DNA of 64,000 bases from Luteitalea sp. TBR-22 (GTDB taxonomy: Bacteria; Acidobacteriota; Vicinamibacteria; Vicinamibacterales; Vicinamibacteraceae), in assembly GCF_016865485.1 (NCBI RefSeq), contig NZ_AP024452.1, positions 4,424,501 to 4,488,500 of the forward strand, read 5' to 3'. The position numbers and the translations under genes were made by a program. Shown in pieces: positions 8,665 through 17,353 of this stretch; the stretch's first letter is position 1, and each line of letters starts with the position of its first letter. The notes under the pieces were generated by a model that was not told where the DNA came from, ran no database searches, and saw nothing but the letters and a program-made list of their open reading frames with translations.

Positions 8665-10326
8665 CTAGGTGAGGGCCAGGTATTCGTGCACGAAGCGCAC
8701 GACCATCGAGCCTTCGCCCACGGCCGACGCGACGCGGTTCATCGCGTTGGCGCGGATGTCGCCGGCCGCGAACACGCCAGGGACGCTGGTCTCGAGCGGC
8801 AACGGCTCGCGGGCTTCCTTCCACACGCGGGCGCACGACGGTGCCGCCATCAGGTCGCGGCCCGTGAGGACGAACCCGCGATCGTCGCGCAGCACCTCCG
8901 CCGGCAGCCACTCGCTGCGCGGCCGGGCGCCGATGAACACGAACACCGCGTCGACGGGCTCGACCGAGACGACGCCGGAGCCCACCGACGAGAACGACAC
9001 GCGCTCGACGTGCTCGTCGCCCTCGACGCCGCAGATCTCCGTACCGGCGCGCAGCCGGATGTTCGGCGTCTTGGCGATCTGGTCGATCAGGTACTGCGAC
9101 ATGGTGGCCTGCAGTGACGCACCGCGGATGACGATGTCCACGTTCGCGGCGTAGCGCGACAGGTGCATGGCCCCCTGCCCCGCTGAATTGCCACCGCCGA
9201 CCACCACCACCCGCTTGCCCGTGAACACGGCCGCCTCGGTCGTCGCGGCGCCGTAGTAGACCCCGGCGCCGGTGTGTTCCGCGATGCCTGGCGCCGGGTG
9301 CTCGCGATACGCCATGCCGGTGGCCGCCAGCAGCGTCCGGGTGACCAGTTGCCGGCCGTCTGCCAGGTGCAGTCGCTTGTAGCCGCCCTCGATCTCGAGG
9401 CCGGTGACCTCGATCGGCACGAGGCACTCGGCGCCGAGCCGCTGCGCCTGGGCCACGGCGCGACGCGTCAGTTCGTTGCCGCTCACGCCGGCAGGGAATC
9501 CGAGATAGTTCTCGATGCGTGAGCTGGTGCCCGCCTGCCCGCCTGGCGCGTGGCGGTCCAGCATCAGGGTCCGCAAGCCCTCCGAGGCGCCGTAGACCGC
9601 CGCCGCCAGCCCGGCGGGGCCGGCCCCGACGATCACCAGGTCGTAGAGGTCGAACGTCGCGGCGAGCGGTCGCCCCAGGTGCTCGGCCACCTGGCGTGGC
9701 TCGGGGCTGCGCAGCACCGTGCCGTCCTCGAAGAACAGCGCCGGCAGGTCCTCGGAGTCCAGGGAACCCGCCTCGAGCAACGGCGCCGCGTCGGGGCTGC
9801 GCGCCACGTCCACCCAGCGATACGGGATCAGGTTGCTCGCGAGGAAGTCCTTGATGGCATGCGACCGGGGCGACCACTGGTGGCCGACAAGCCGCAGGCC
9901 CGTCGCCTCGGGCAGGTAGTCGGCCTGCCAGGCGTCGAGCAGGTCGTCGAGGACCGGATACAGGCGCTCCTCGGGCGGCCCCCACGGCTTGGAGAGATAG
10001 TGATCGAGGTGCGCGTCGTTGATCGCGCGCACGGCGGCGTCGATGTCGGAGTAGGCCGTCAACAGCACGCGCCGGGCGATCGGGTAGACCTCGCGCGATC
10101 GCGTCAGCAACTCGGTGCCGTGCATGCCGGGCATCCGCTGGTCGCTGAGGAGCAGCGCCAGCGCGTCGCCCTGCGCCTTCATCTCCTTCATCGCCTCGAG
10201 GGCTTCCTCGCCTGACGAGGCGCTGACGATGGCCCACTTGTCGCGGTAGCGGCTGCGCAGGTCGCGGCGGACGGCGGCGAGCACCTGCGGGTCGTCGTCG
10301 ACGACCAGCAGCGCAGGATTCTTCAC
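8665..10326 (-). CDS. Receiver / glutaredoxin-like / thioredoxin-reductase-like fusion protein
   Basis: A 553-aa three-part protein. Residues 1-135 are a response-regulator receiver (DDD at 10-12, phospho-acceptor Asp62, Lys113 in LSKPW). Residues ~143-220 look like a glutaredoxin fold (WSPRSHAIKDFLASNLIPYRWVDV), but the usual CxxC is replaced by SPRS. Residues 228-553 are an FAD/NAD(P)H pyridine-nucleotide reductase of thioredoxin-reductase type (GAGPAG 234-239, GGGNSAGQ 377-384, GDIRANA near the end). The TrxR redox pair CxxC is absent; GAAT (359-362) stands in its place. The GTG start shares GTGA with the stop of the upstream kinase gene, so the two are translationally coupled. It probably acts as the kinase's response regulator with a flavoprotein output; its electron acceptor is unknown. 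Confidence 0.88.
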   Translation of the reverse strand: MKNPALLVVDDDPQVLAAVRRDLRSRYRDKWAIVSASSGEEALEAMKEMKAQGDALALLLSDQRMPGMHGTELLTRSREVYPIARRVLLTAYSDIDAAVRAINDAHLDHYLSKPWGPPEERLYPVLDDLLDAWQADYLPEATGLRLVGHQWSPRSHAIKDFLASNLIPYRWVDVARSPDAAPLLEAGSLDSEDLPALFFEDGTVLRSPEPRQVAEHLGRPLAATFDLYDLVIVGAGPAGLAAAVYGASEGLRTLMLDRHAPGGQAGTSSRIENYLGFPAGVSGNELTRRAVAQAQRLGAECLVPIEVTGLEIEGGYKRLHLADGRQLVTRTLLAATGMAYREHPAPGIAEHTGAGVYYGAATTEAAVFTGKRVVVVGGGNSAGQGAMHLSRYAANVDIVIRGASLQATMSQYLIDQIAKTPNIRLRAGTEICGVEGDEHVERVSFSSVGSGVVSVEPVDAVFVFIGARPRSEWLPAEVLRDDRGFVLTGRDLMAAPSCARVWKEAREPLPLETSVPGVFAAGDIRANAMNRVASAVGEGSMVVRFVHEYLALT

Positions 10327-11735
10327 GATGCGCTCTCCATGGGGGCGGCGGCGACGCGCAGTCGCACGCGGAACTCCGTGCGCCCGGGCACCGACTCGAC
10401 CTCGATCGTGGCGTCGTTGTGCTGCAGCAGGCGCCGCACGATGTCCAGGCCGAGGCCGGTGCCCTGCCCCACCGGCTTGGTGGAGAAGAACGGCTCGAAG
10501 ATGCGGGCCTGGACGTCGGGCTGGATGCCGGGACCGTCGTCGATGACGCGGACGACCACGTGGGTGGACTCGCAACGGGCGGTGACGTCGATGCGGCCGC
10601 CGGTCGCGACGGCATCGAGGGCGTTGTCGATCAGGTTGGACCACACCTGGTTCAGCTCACCGACGAAGCCGAGCACGCGGGGCAGGCCCGGCTCCACGTC
10701 GATGGCGACGGCCACCTCCTTGCGTCGCGCCTTCGACTTCAGCACCGTCACCGTGTTGGCGAGGTTGGTGGGCAGGTCGAGCGGCTCGGCCATTGTTGCC
10801 TGATCCATGTGCGTGAAGCCCTTGACCGCCTGCACCAGGCCCGTGATGCGCATCGCCGCCTCCTGGATCTCCGAGGCCAGCTCGCGCACCGCGCACCCGG
10901 CTGCCGCCCACCTGAGCACGGCGTCCAGGGCGTCGCCGTCAACCTGCCCGGCAATCCGATCGAGCGCGTCGAGGGTGACGGCGGTCTCGGCCAGCAGTGG
11001 GCTCAGGGTCTCGTCGAGGGCGTGCGCCGCGAGCCAGTCGGCGAGGGTCTCCTCCCGTTCCGCGCGCTGCAGCGGCGACAGGACGCCCCCCGCGCGCGAG
11101 GCGAGACACGAGGAGCGCATGGCCTCGATGGCTGCCAGTTGCTCTTCATCGAGGCGTGCCTTGCACAGCACACGGGTGGCCCGCTCGGCCTGCGCGAGCC
11201 GGTCGTCGAGCACCGCGGCACTGCGCTCGATGGCCGCGGCCGGGTTGTTCAGCTCGTGCGCAAGACCAGCAGACAGCTTGCCGAGCGAGGCCATCTTCTC
11301 GGTGCGCAGGTCGCTCGACGTGAACAGTCGCGCCCGATCGACCATCCGGTGCACGAGGATCGCCGTGACCTGGTGGCACTCGCCAATCAGCGCGGGGAAC
11401 AGGCTGCGATCGATCGCGAGCAGGGTCGACGGCTCCTGCGCGATGGTGTCTCCCGGTGGACTCGACAGGCGCGAGTACGGCAGCGCGCCGAGCACATCGC
11501 CCGTCCGCCACTCCATCGTCTTCTCGCGCCCCGAGGGCCGCTGGACGAACATGGCGATGTGTCCTGCCAGCAGCACGTACATGCCGGCAACGGTGGCGTC
11601 CCTGGCGCTCAGGACGTCGCCGGTGGCCAGTTGCCGCACGACGCCGTGGTCCGCCAGCCAGGCCAGTTCCTCGCGCGGCGCGGCGCTGAGGACCGTGTGC
11701 GTCGTGAGTTGGTCGACCAGTTCGCTCGGTGACAC
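10323..11735 (-). CDS. Sensor histidine kinase with N-terminal cyclic-nucleotide-binding-like domain
   Basis: Cytoplasmic kinase of 470 aa with no membrane segment. Residues ~10-130 form a CAP/FNR-type cNMP-binding domain (GMYVLLAGHIAMFV). The dimerisation helix has the phospho-acceptor His160 in LSAGLAHELNNPAAAI. The catalytic ATPase domain has N box NLIDNALDAV, G1 DDGPGI, F box FEPFFSTK and G2 GQGTGLGL. The GTG start has AAGGGG upstream. Its stop overlaps the start of the receiver-reductase gene (GTGA), which strongly suggests cognate partners. The ligand of the sensory domain cannot be deduced. Confidence 0.92.
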   Translation of the reverse strand: MSPSELVDQLTTHTVLSAAPREELAWLADHGVVRQLATGDVLSARDATVAGMYVLLAGHIAMFVQRPSGREKTMEWRTGDVLGALPYSRLSSPPGDTIAQEPSTLLAIDRSLFPALIGECHQVTAILVHRMVDRARLFTSSDLRTEKMASLGKLSAGLAHELNNPAAAIERSAAVLDDRLAQAERATRVLCKARLDEEQLAAIEAMRSSCLASRAGGVLSPLQRAEREETLADWLAAHALDETLSPLLAETAVTLDALDRIAGQVDGDALDAVLRWAAAGCAVRELASEIQEAAMRITGLVQAVKGFTHMDQATMAEPLDLPTNLANTVTVLKSKARRKEVAVAIDVEPGLPRVLGFVGELNQVWSNLIDNALDAVATGGRIDVTARCESTHVVVRVIDDGPGIQPDVQARIFEPFFSTKPVGQGTGLGLDIVRRLLQHNDATIEVESVPGRTEFRVRLRVAAAPMESAS

Positions 11736-11818
11736 GCTCGCCCCTTTGAGGAGGCGTCATCATATACGGTCGAGCTCCGGAAGCGCCCACGCGTCCGGCG
11801 ATTCCGGGGACGTCGGCT

Positions 11819-12946
11819 TCAGCGCCACGCGAGGGGCGGCAGCGTGCGCAGGTCGATGAGCGCGACGGTCTCGCGCGTCCGGCCGGTGTGGAACTGCACG
11901 TAGTCGCCTTGCCGATCGAACGACGCGTGCGCGTGGACGGCCCGCACGGCGTCGCGGATGCCGGTGGCAAGCAGCCGCATCGCTCCGGTCGCAGTCTCGA
12001 GCAGCCACAGACGGCCCTTGTTGTCGTCCACGACGAGGAAACGGCCGTCGGGACGCGCGGCGACATGCCAGTAGTCGCCTTCCTTCACCATGCGCGCGCT
12101 GCCGTCCTTGTCCGCGATCATCACGCCCTGCTTGTCGTTGATGAGGGTGAGCTCGCCCGTCCCCGCAATCCACGCCTCGTGGGTGATCCACTCTTTCAGC
12201 GGCGTCACCCACGTCTTCTGGTCGGTGCGCGCGTAGAACGGGCGGTTGCGGCGGCCGTCGGCGTCGACGACCCAGGTACGCTGCGGTGCGTAGCCGCCTG
12301 TTTCCCAGACGTAGAAGATGCGGTCGTCGGTCGGACTGTGCTGCACGTGCCCGATGCGGAAGCCCTGCGTGATCACCGTGCGGTACTCCCCCGTCCGCAC
12401 GTCCATGCGCCCGATCTCCCACGTGCCTTCGTCGCGCTGCACCGAGAGGGCGAGGTGCGTGCCGGCGCCGTTCAGCGATGGTTGCCCGAAGCCCCCGACG
12501 GCCACCCCGGGAATCGTGCCGACCGTGTGCTCGGTGAAGGTCTCGATGTCGAGCGCGACGATGACCACGCCGCGCTGCAGGTACACGCGGCGCGGGTTGG
12601 TGTGGTCGGGCGTCGCGCCGCGCGAGGTGCCCGCCGGGTCGTCGGTGAGTTGCACGAGGCGGCCGGTCCCGACGTCGGCGCGATAGAGCTGCGACGTGCC
12701 GGTCCGCGTCGACGTGAACAGCAGATAGCGGTTGTCGGCCGTGAAGTTCGAGACGTGGAAGTACAGGTTGTCGCTCGTCCCCGTCGTCGCGATCTCCCGG
12801 ACGGTGACGCCAGTGACGGGATCGACGTACGTCTGCTGCTCGATGCCCCAGTCGCGCCCGACCTGCGCGGCCGAGGGCGGCGCGGATGCGAGCAGGGCGA
12901 GGGCGACGGCAACGAGAAGAGGCGGGGTGCGCATGGCTGGCGCCAT
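11819..12946 (-). CDS. Secreted beta-propeller protein, oligogalacturonate-lyase-like (PL22-like)
   Basis: A 375-aa exported protein with a signal peptide (residues ~1-27, ending SAAQ). The mature part has repeated TDDPAG/DNRYLLFTS-type blades. The C-terminal segment HASFDRQGDYVQFHTGR resembles the blade of oligogalacturonate lyases and related WD40-like propellers. Pectin-fragment lyase activity is possible but not shown: I cannot confirm the metal-binding histidines without an alignment. An ATG at 12934 is an equally possible start. The gene begins 22 nt after the end of the VWFA-related gene on the same strand. Confidence 0.7.
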   Translation of the reverse strand: MAPAMRTPPLLVAVALALLASAPPSAAQVGRDWGIEQQTYVDPVTGVTVREIATTGTSDNLYFHVSNFTADNRYLLFTSTRTGTSQLYRADVGTGRLVQLTDDPAGTSRGATPDHTNPRRVYLQRGVVIVALDIETFTEHTVGTIPGVAVGGFGQPSLNGAGTHLALSVQRDEGTWEIGRMDVRTGEYRTVITQGFRIGHVQHSPTDDRIFYVWETGGYAPQRTWVVDADGRRNRPFYARTDQKTWVTPLKEWITHEAWIAGTGELTLINDKQGVMIADKDGSARMVKEGDYWHVAARPDGRFLVVDDNKGRLWLLETATGAMRLLATGIRDAVRAVHAHASFDRQGDYVQFHTGRTRETVALIDLRTLPPLAWR

Positions 12947-12968
12947 TACACCCCGGATCGGCGGGTTC

Positions 12969-14051
12969 CTAGCTGCCGGCGGCCGGCGCGTACCGCTGCC
13001 GCGCCCGGATCTCCACGCCCCGGCGCGCCACCTTGACCTCGATGCTCCGTGACTCGGGCTGCTTCTTCCCTGCCGCCGGTTCCGGCTGTGCGTAGGCGAG
13101 CCGGTAGTACTGACGACTGTCCTGCAGCAGTTGCGGGAACACCTTCGTGAGGTCGTTGGTCCACAGCGTCTGCACGCCGCCGGTGTTCCTGGCCAGCATC
13201 GACAGGCTGCCGAATATCTCGCCGTTGGAGATCTGCGTCGCCTGTGTGAACTGCGGACTGTCGGAGCCGCCCATGTTGACCATCTGGGCCGAGGGGATGT
13301 GCGCGGTGCCCGGCGCGCGCAGCCCGCGCGGGTCGACCGTGTAGATGGCCACGTTGCTCAGGGCGGCCTCCCGCAGCACCTCCAGGTAGTCGGTGAACGT
13401 GGCCTGCCCCAATGGCGTGAGGCGGACATTGCGCTCCTGCACGAAGCCGTCGTGCCCCTCGCTCACGAGCAGGATGGCGCGCCGCTCGGCGGCATCCGAA
13501 CGCACCGATTCGGCGACGTGGCCGAGGACCTCCATCGCCCGTCGCGTCCGGAACTCCGCCTCCATCGGCGTCCCGCCAGTCTTCTGGCCGCGGAACCGGC
13601 GGATCAGCGCGCGGGCCGGCTCACGGTCGGTGGTGAGGTCCAGCGCGAGTTCACCCGGCCCGGTGTTCACCACCGCCAGGCGGTCGTGCGGCCCGAGCGC
13701 ATCGACGAAGGCCAGGGCGGCCTCGGCCGCCGGCGCGGTCCGCGTCGGGTGGATGTGCCAGTCGTCGAGCACGAGCACGAAGTCGCGCCGCTGCGAGGGC
13801 TGCTCGCCACCTCCGAGATCGACGCGTTCAAAGGCGACCAGCGGCTGAGGCTTGCCGTTGTCGAGCACCGTCACTTCATCGGCGCGCAGGTCGGTGACGG
13901 CCTTGCCGTCGCGCGTGACGACAGCGGACACCTCGACGAGCGTGGTACCGCCGCGGAAGGTGGGTTGCGCTGGAGTAGGCGCGGGCGCCTGCGCACGCAC
14001 CGCAGTGAAGGCGAGGACGACGATGGCGGCGACGACGGGCAGACGACGCAT
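12969..14051 (-). CDS. VWFA-related domain protein (acidobacterial type)
   Basis: A 360-aa secreted protein with a cleavable signal peptide (residues 1-20, ending VRA). The N-terminal beta region TLVEVSAVVTRDGKAVTDL is followed by a von Willebrand factor A-like domain (FVLVLDDWHIH, LVSEGHDGF, IYTVDPRGL) and a C-terminal strand ending in a Y-x-R-x-R-Q-R-Y-like pattern. This arrangement matches the lineage-typical 'VWFA-related' family of Acidobacteria (TIGR03436-like), whose function is unknown. A strong AGGAGG precedes the ATG. A second, larger member lies about 3 kb away at 14623-17163. Confidence 0.88.
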   Translation of the reverse strand: MRRLPVVAAIVVLAFTAVRAQAPAPTPAQPTFRGGTTLVEVSAVVTRDGKAVTDLRADEVTVLDNGKPQPLVAFERVDLGGGEQPSQRRDFVLVLDDWHIHPTRTAPAAEAALAFVDALGPHDRLAVVNTGPGELALDLTTDREPARALIRRFRGQKTGGTPMEAEFRTRRAMEVLGHVAESVRSDAAERRAILLVSEGHDGFVQERNVRLTPLGQATFTDYLEVLREAALSNVAIYTVDPRGLRAPGTAHIPSAQMVNMGGSDSPQFTQATQISNGEIFGSLSMLARNTGGVQTLWTNDLTKVFPQLLQDSRQYYRLAYAQPEPAAGKKQPESRSIEVKVARRGVEIRARQRYAPAAGS

Positions 14052-14075
14052 GTTGACCTCCTGGGTGACGCGTAA

Positions 14076-14130
14076 ACCTTGGGCCTTGGACCTTGGGCCT
14101 TGGGCCTTGGGCCTTGGACCTTGGGCTTCC
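14076..14130. repeat. Tandem word repeat (GGGCCTTGG/A)n
   Basis: About five head-to-tail copies of a 7-9 bp GGGCCTTGG-type word fill the gap between two minus-strand genes. The reverse-complement version fills 46194-46275. Confidence 0.85.
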
Positions 14131-14150
14131 GTGACCCCTGAGCCCTTCGT

Positions 14151-14564
14151 TCAGTGCGGTTCGGCGAGCCTGTCGACGCGGTCGCCGAGCAGCGGCCACC
14201 GCGGCGTGCCGCCGAGGGCAACGCGCGCCAGGGACCAGGCCCAGAAGCCGAACCCGACCACGACGATGAACTGGGTCGCCCAAACGCCCACGCGGAACAG
14301 GGCGAGCGAACTCAGGAGCCCGACCGCGGCCACGCCGAGGGTGGCCACGCCGAGCAACGAGAGGACGCCGAAGCCCAGCACCGACTGTGCGGCGTGCCAC
14401 CGGGAGGGACGGTCGCGCGCCTCGAGCCACAGGACGAGTACCCCCGAGATCCAGCCGGCCGAGTACGCGAGGAGGGCGGCCTGCCTGGACGTGAGCCCGA
14501 GCGAGGTGCGCTCGGGAGCCGTCGGCGTCCTGACGGCCGACGACTGTGCGGGGAGCTTCGCCAT
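14151..14564 (-). CDS. Small membrane protein, DUF4870-like
   Basis: A 137-aa protein with three predicted membrane helices. The pattern YSAGWISGVLVLWLE, then SRWHAAQSVLGFG, then a C-terminal helix pair, matches the DUF4870/Tic20-like family of small membrane proteins of unknown function. An upstream ATG at 14585 is in frame; I prefer 14564 because the conserved part begins later and neither start has a strong SD. It lies between two VWFA-related genes on the same strand. Confidence 0.75.
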   Translation of the reverse strand: MAKLPAQSSAVRTPTAPERTSLGLTSRQAALLAYSAGWISGVLVLWLEARDRPSRWHAAQSVLGFGVLSLLGVATLGVAAVGLLSSLALFRVGVWATQFIVVVGFGFWAWSLARVALGGTPRWPLLGDRVDRLAEPH

Positions 14565-14622
14565 GCGGCGTCCAGCGTAAACCATTTGGGCAGGGCCGGC
14601 TCTCCGGCCCTGCCCGGTCCTG

Positions 14623-17163
14623 CTACTTGTCGGCCACCTTCTCGAAGCGCACCGGGCCGTCGTGCCTGGTCACGCCGGCGACCGCAAACGGCGTGGTGAC
14701 CGTGGCCGTGACGCTCGACCCCTGCACCGGCGGGATCTCGCGGTACATCACGATGAGCGTGTCGCCGTCCTTGCCGACGCCGGCAATCTCGACCTTGTAC
14801 CCACTGGTCGGGCGATTGCCGAGGAACACGCCCACGACCATCATCTGGTCGAAGGCCACCTGCGGCGCCGCCTGCTTGGTGGGCAGTTGCGCCCACAGCG
14901 CCGCCCAGTCCTGCTCGGTGCGGACCACCGCCTCGCGGGCCGCGCCGCCACCGTTGCTGAGCGGGCCGTGCGCGATGGGCACGAATCGCGGGGCGTTGGA
15001 GGCCGCTTCGGTGCCCGTCCCGGGCGGGCCGTACACCGCGAACGTCACTTCCCGCGACACCGACGGCTTGTCGAGGCGCGGCTTGGCCTCGACCTTCAAC
15101 ACGTACAGGCCGGGCGCGAAGTCCTTCAGCGGCACCTCGAACTGCACGCCGTAGCCGCCGCCCTTGCCGCCGCCGAGTTCGGTCGACTTGCGCTCCTCGG
15201 TGGTGTTGAACACCTTCGTCCCGTCGACACGCGTCACCGTCGTCGTGATGTCGACGCTGTGCCCGCCCTGAATCGAGTCGTACACGTCGACGTAGCCGAA
15301 CAGGTTCTCCACCTGCGCGAAGCCGCGGGTCGTGGTCGGGGGCAGCGGCATCAGCTTCTTGAGCGACTCCTCCATGCGCGGCGTCGGCGTCAGCTGCGCG
15401 CCCGTCGACGTCAGGAGGATGCCGCTCATGCTCAGGTCCTTGTCCGAGAAGTCGGGGACGATCAGGTCGGTGAAGACCGAGCCGAGCGTGCCGTTGTTGG
15501 CCTCGCGCGCTGCGACGCGGAGCTGGTACCGCCCGGGCGGCAGGTCGAGCGTCGCCACCGAACGGATACCGGTCTGCGCCATGCGGTCACGGGTCTCCTT
15601 GCGGAGCTTGAGGTCCAGGTTGGCCCGGTCACCGTCGGGCACCTTGCCCATGATGTCCATGGCCATCATCGAGATCTCGAGGTTGTTGGTGAAGACGTCG
15701 CCGGCCTGCTTGAACGCCAGCTTCTCCCCCTCCACCTGCACGGTGATCGCGACCGACGAGGTCTTGTTGGCCCCCTTGAACGGCGCGGCGTGCACCGACA
15801 GGTTCAAGCCCGGCGTCGGCAGCGCGGAGTTCAGGGCGAAGCGCACCTCGGGCGAGGTTCCCGCGGCCGACTCGGTGACCTTCTTCTCTTCCTTGTCCTT
15901 GGGCGCCTGGTACGCCTTGCGGGCGTAGACCTTCACGTCCTTGCGGTTCACCTTGACCTCGATGCGGCGCACCGCGCCGTTGCGGCGCTCGTCGGTCGGG
16001 TAGTACCCGAGGAGGTAGTAGTTGCTGCTGTCGCGGACGACGCGCTCGTAGATCTTCGTGAAGTCGTTGCTGTTGACCGAGTACGCGCCGCCGGTCTCCT
16101 CGGCGAGCGACATCAGGCTCATCTGGGCCAGCCGCTGCTCGTCGCGGATGTTCCAGGGGTTCAGGCCGAGCGTGACGTCCTGCGGTGGCGCCTGCATGTC
16201 CATCTCGTCGTCGGACATGGCGGTGAGGCCGCGCGGGTCGATCGTGTAGTACGCCACGTTGCTGCGGGTGGCCGCGCCGATCGCGTCGCGCATCGAGTAG
16301 AGGACGTCGCTCGAGAACCGCGACCCGGTCTGGGTCCCCATGATGTCGATGATGTTGTAGTCGATGCCCTCGCTGTAGAAGAGCACCGCCTTGCGGCTGC
16401 CGTTCACGGTCTCGAGGAGGCGCGACACGTTGCGCAGCGTCTCCATCGTCGACCGGGCGTTGAAGGCCCGCTCCGGATCCAGCATGTCGAGCGCCCTGTC
16501 ACGCGCCGCATTGGCGTCGCCGGAACTGGCCGCGAGGGCGTTCTGGTACTCGACGCGGTTGCGGTAGTCGTCGAGCCGCTCGAGCGTCGCCGACCGCAGC
16601 TTCATGCCCATCAGCTTGTCGATGGCCGCGGTCATCAGGTCCTTGTCGCTGGTGAACTCCTGCGACGCGTTGTTGCGGCCGCTCGAGTGGATGACGGCCA
16701 CCATGTCGTTGGCTGCGACGTGCTTCTCGATGAACTCCTTGGCGGCACGCTTGACCTGATTGGCCCGCAACGCGCCGATGTGGTAGTCGTCGAGGACGAT
16801 CACGTACACGCGGCCTTCACGGGCCCCCTCGTTGGTGGCCACGTCGAACTTGAGGGGGCGCCCCTCGATGAGCGTCCGAGTGGGCGTCTCGAAAGGGATC
16901 CGCACCGGCGTGAACACGCTGATCGTCTGCGGCTTGCCGTTCTCGAACACCTGGAAGTCGCCCTGCTTGAGGTCCGACACGAGGTTGCCGTCGTCGTCGG
17001 TGACGATGGCCGAGACCTCGACGTAGTCGATCTGGGCGCGGAAGGTGGGGCGCTGGGGCTGGTCGGCCTGCGCGGCAGGAGCGGGAGCGCTGGCCTGCTG
17101 GGCCAGGAGCCCGGCCCCGGCCAGCAGCGCCAGGACCGCCGTGGATGACACGAATCGACGCAT
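14623..17163 (-). CDS. Large VWFA-related secreted protein with C-terminal PrcB-like domain
   Basis: A protein of 846 aa. After a signal peptide (1-22, ending LAQ) comes the VWFA-related module (residues ~35-330: YVEVSAIVTDDDGNLVSDL, VYVIVLDDYHIG, ending YYLLGYYPTDERRNG). A long beta-rich middle follows. The last ~100 residues (VVVRTEQDWAALW, MMVVGVFLGNRPTSGYKVEI, YREIPPVQG) match the PrcB C-terminal domain pattern, a module linked to regulation of secreted proteases. The true start is the ATG at 17163; upstream in-frame codons precede the signal peptide. A TATAAT box lies ~80 nt upstream. The fusion suggests the VWFA part could bind or regulate an extracellular partner. Confidence 0.85.
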   Translation of the reverse strand: MRRFVSSTAVLALLAGAGLLAQQASAPAPAAQADQPQRPTFRAQIDYVEVSAIVTDDDGNLVSDLKQGDFQVFENGKPQTISVFTPVRIPFETPTRTLIEGRPLKFDVATNEGAREGRVYVIVLDDYHIGALRANQVKRAAKEFIEKHVAANDMVAVIHSSGRNNASQEFTSDKDLMTAAIDKLMGMKLRSATLERLDDYRNRVEYQNALAASSGDANAARDRALDMLDPERAFNARSTMETLRNVSRLLETVNGSRKAVLFYSEGIDYNIIDIMGTQTGSRFSSDVLYSMRDAIGAATRSNVAYYTIDPRGLTAMSDDEMDMQAPPQDVTLGLNPWNIRDEQRLAQMSLMSLAEETGGAYSVNSNDFTKIYERVVRDSSNYYLLGYYPTDERRNGAVRRIEVKVNRKDVKVYARKAYQAPKDKEEKKVTESAAGTSPEVRFALNSALPTPGLNLSVHAAPFKGANKTSSVAITVQVEGEKLAFKQAGDVFTNNLEISMMAMDIMGKVPDGDRANLDLKLRKETRDRMAQTGIRSVATLDLPPGRYQLRVAAREANNGTLGSVFTDLIVPDFSDKDLSMSGILLTSTGAQLTPTPRMEESLKKLMPLPPTTTRGFAQVENLFGYVDVYDSIQGGHSVDITTTVTRVDGTKVFNTTEERKSTELGGGKGGGYGVQFEVPLKDFAPGLYVLKVEAKPRLDKPSVSREVTFAVYGPPGTGTEAASNAPRFVPIAHGPLSNGGGAAREAVVRTEQDWAALWAQLPTKQAAPQVAFDQMMVVGVFLGNRPTSGYKVEIAGVGKDGDTLIVMYREIPPVQGSSVTATVTTPFAVAGVTRHDGPVRFEKVADK

Positions 17164-17241
17164 AGGTTTACCGGGACGCGGGGCGTGGTCCTTCCACGTC
17201 CCGCCGGACTGCGCGCTGGCATCAGCGCTGGGCAACACGGG

Positions 17242-17247
17242 ATTATA
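17242..17247 (-). promoter_or_regulatory. -10 box TATAAT upstream of the large VWFA gene
   Basis: A perfect TATAAT on the minus strand lies in the divergent region, ~80 nt before the ATG at 17163. No recognisable -35 is present. Confidence 0.45.
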
Positions 17248-17341
17248 AGACGCGCCCGGCCGGGACATGGTCGAGGCCCCGGGTGAACGAACCTGGCCGG
17301 TGCGGCGTCCTATCCCTCGGCGGGCGGCTGAGCCGCGGCCG

Positions 17342-17347
17342 TATACT
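17342..17347 (+). promoter_or_regulatory. -10 box TATACT, leaderless-type start
   Basis: TATACT ends 6 nt before the ATG at 17354. No SD lies in the intervening TTTCCG. Confidence 0.55.
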
Positions 17348-17353
17348 TTTCCG

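Noticed and set aside
8665-10326. Calling this gene a functional thioredoxin reductase (trxB)
   Set aside because: The redox-active CxxC is replaced by GAAT and a receiver domain is fused at the N-terminus, so the symbol would be misleading.
14662-17148. ~830-codon plus-strand frame opposite the large VWFA gene
   Set aside because: Repeated VEHRRP-like composition, no signal peptide or domain; the minus-strand reading has a signal peptide, VWFA and PrcB-like domains.
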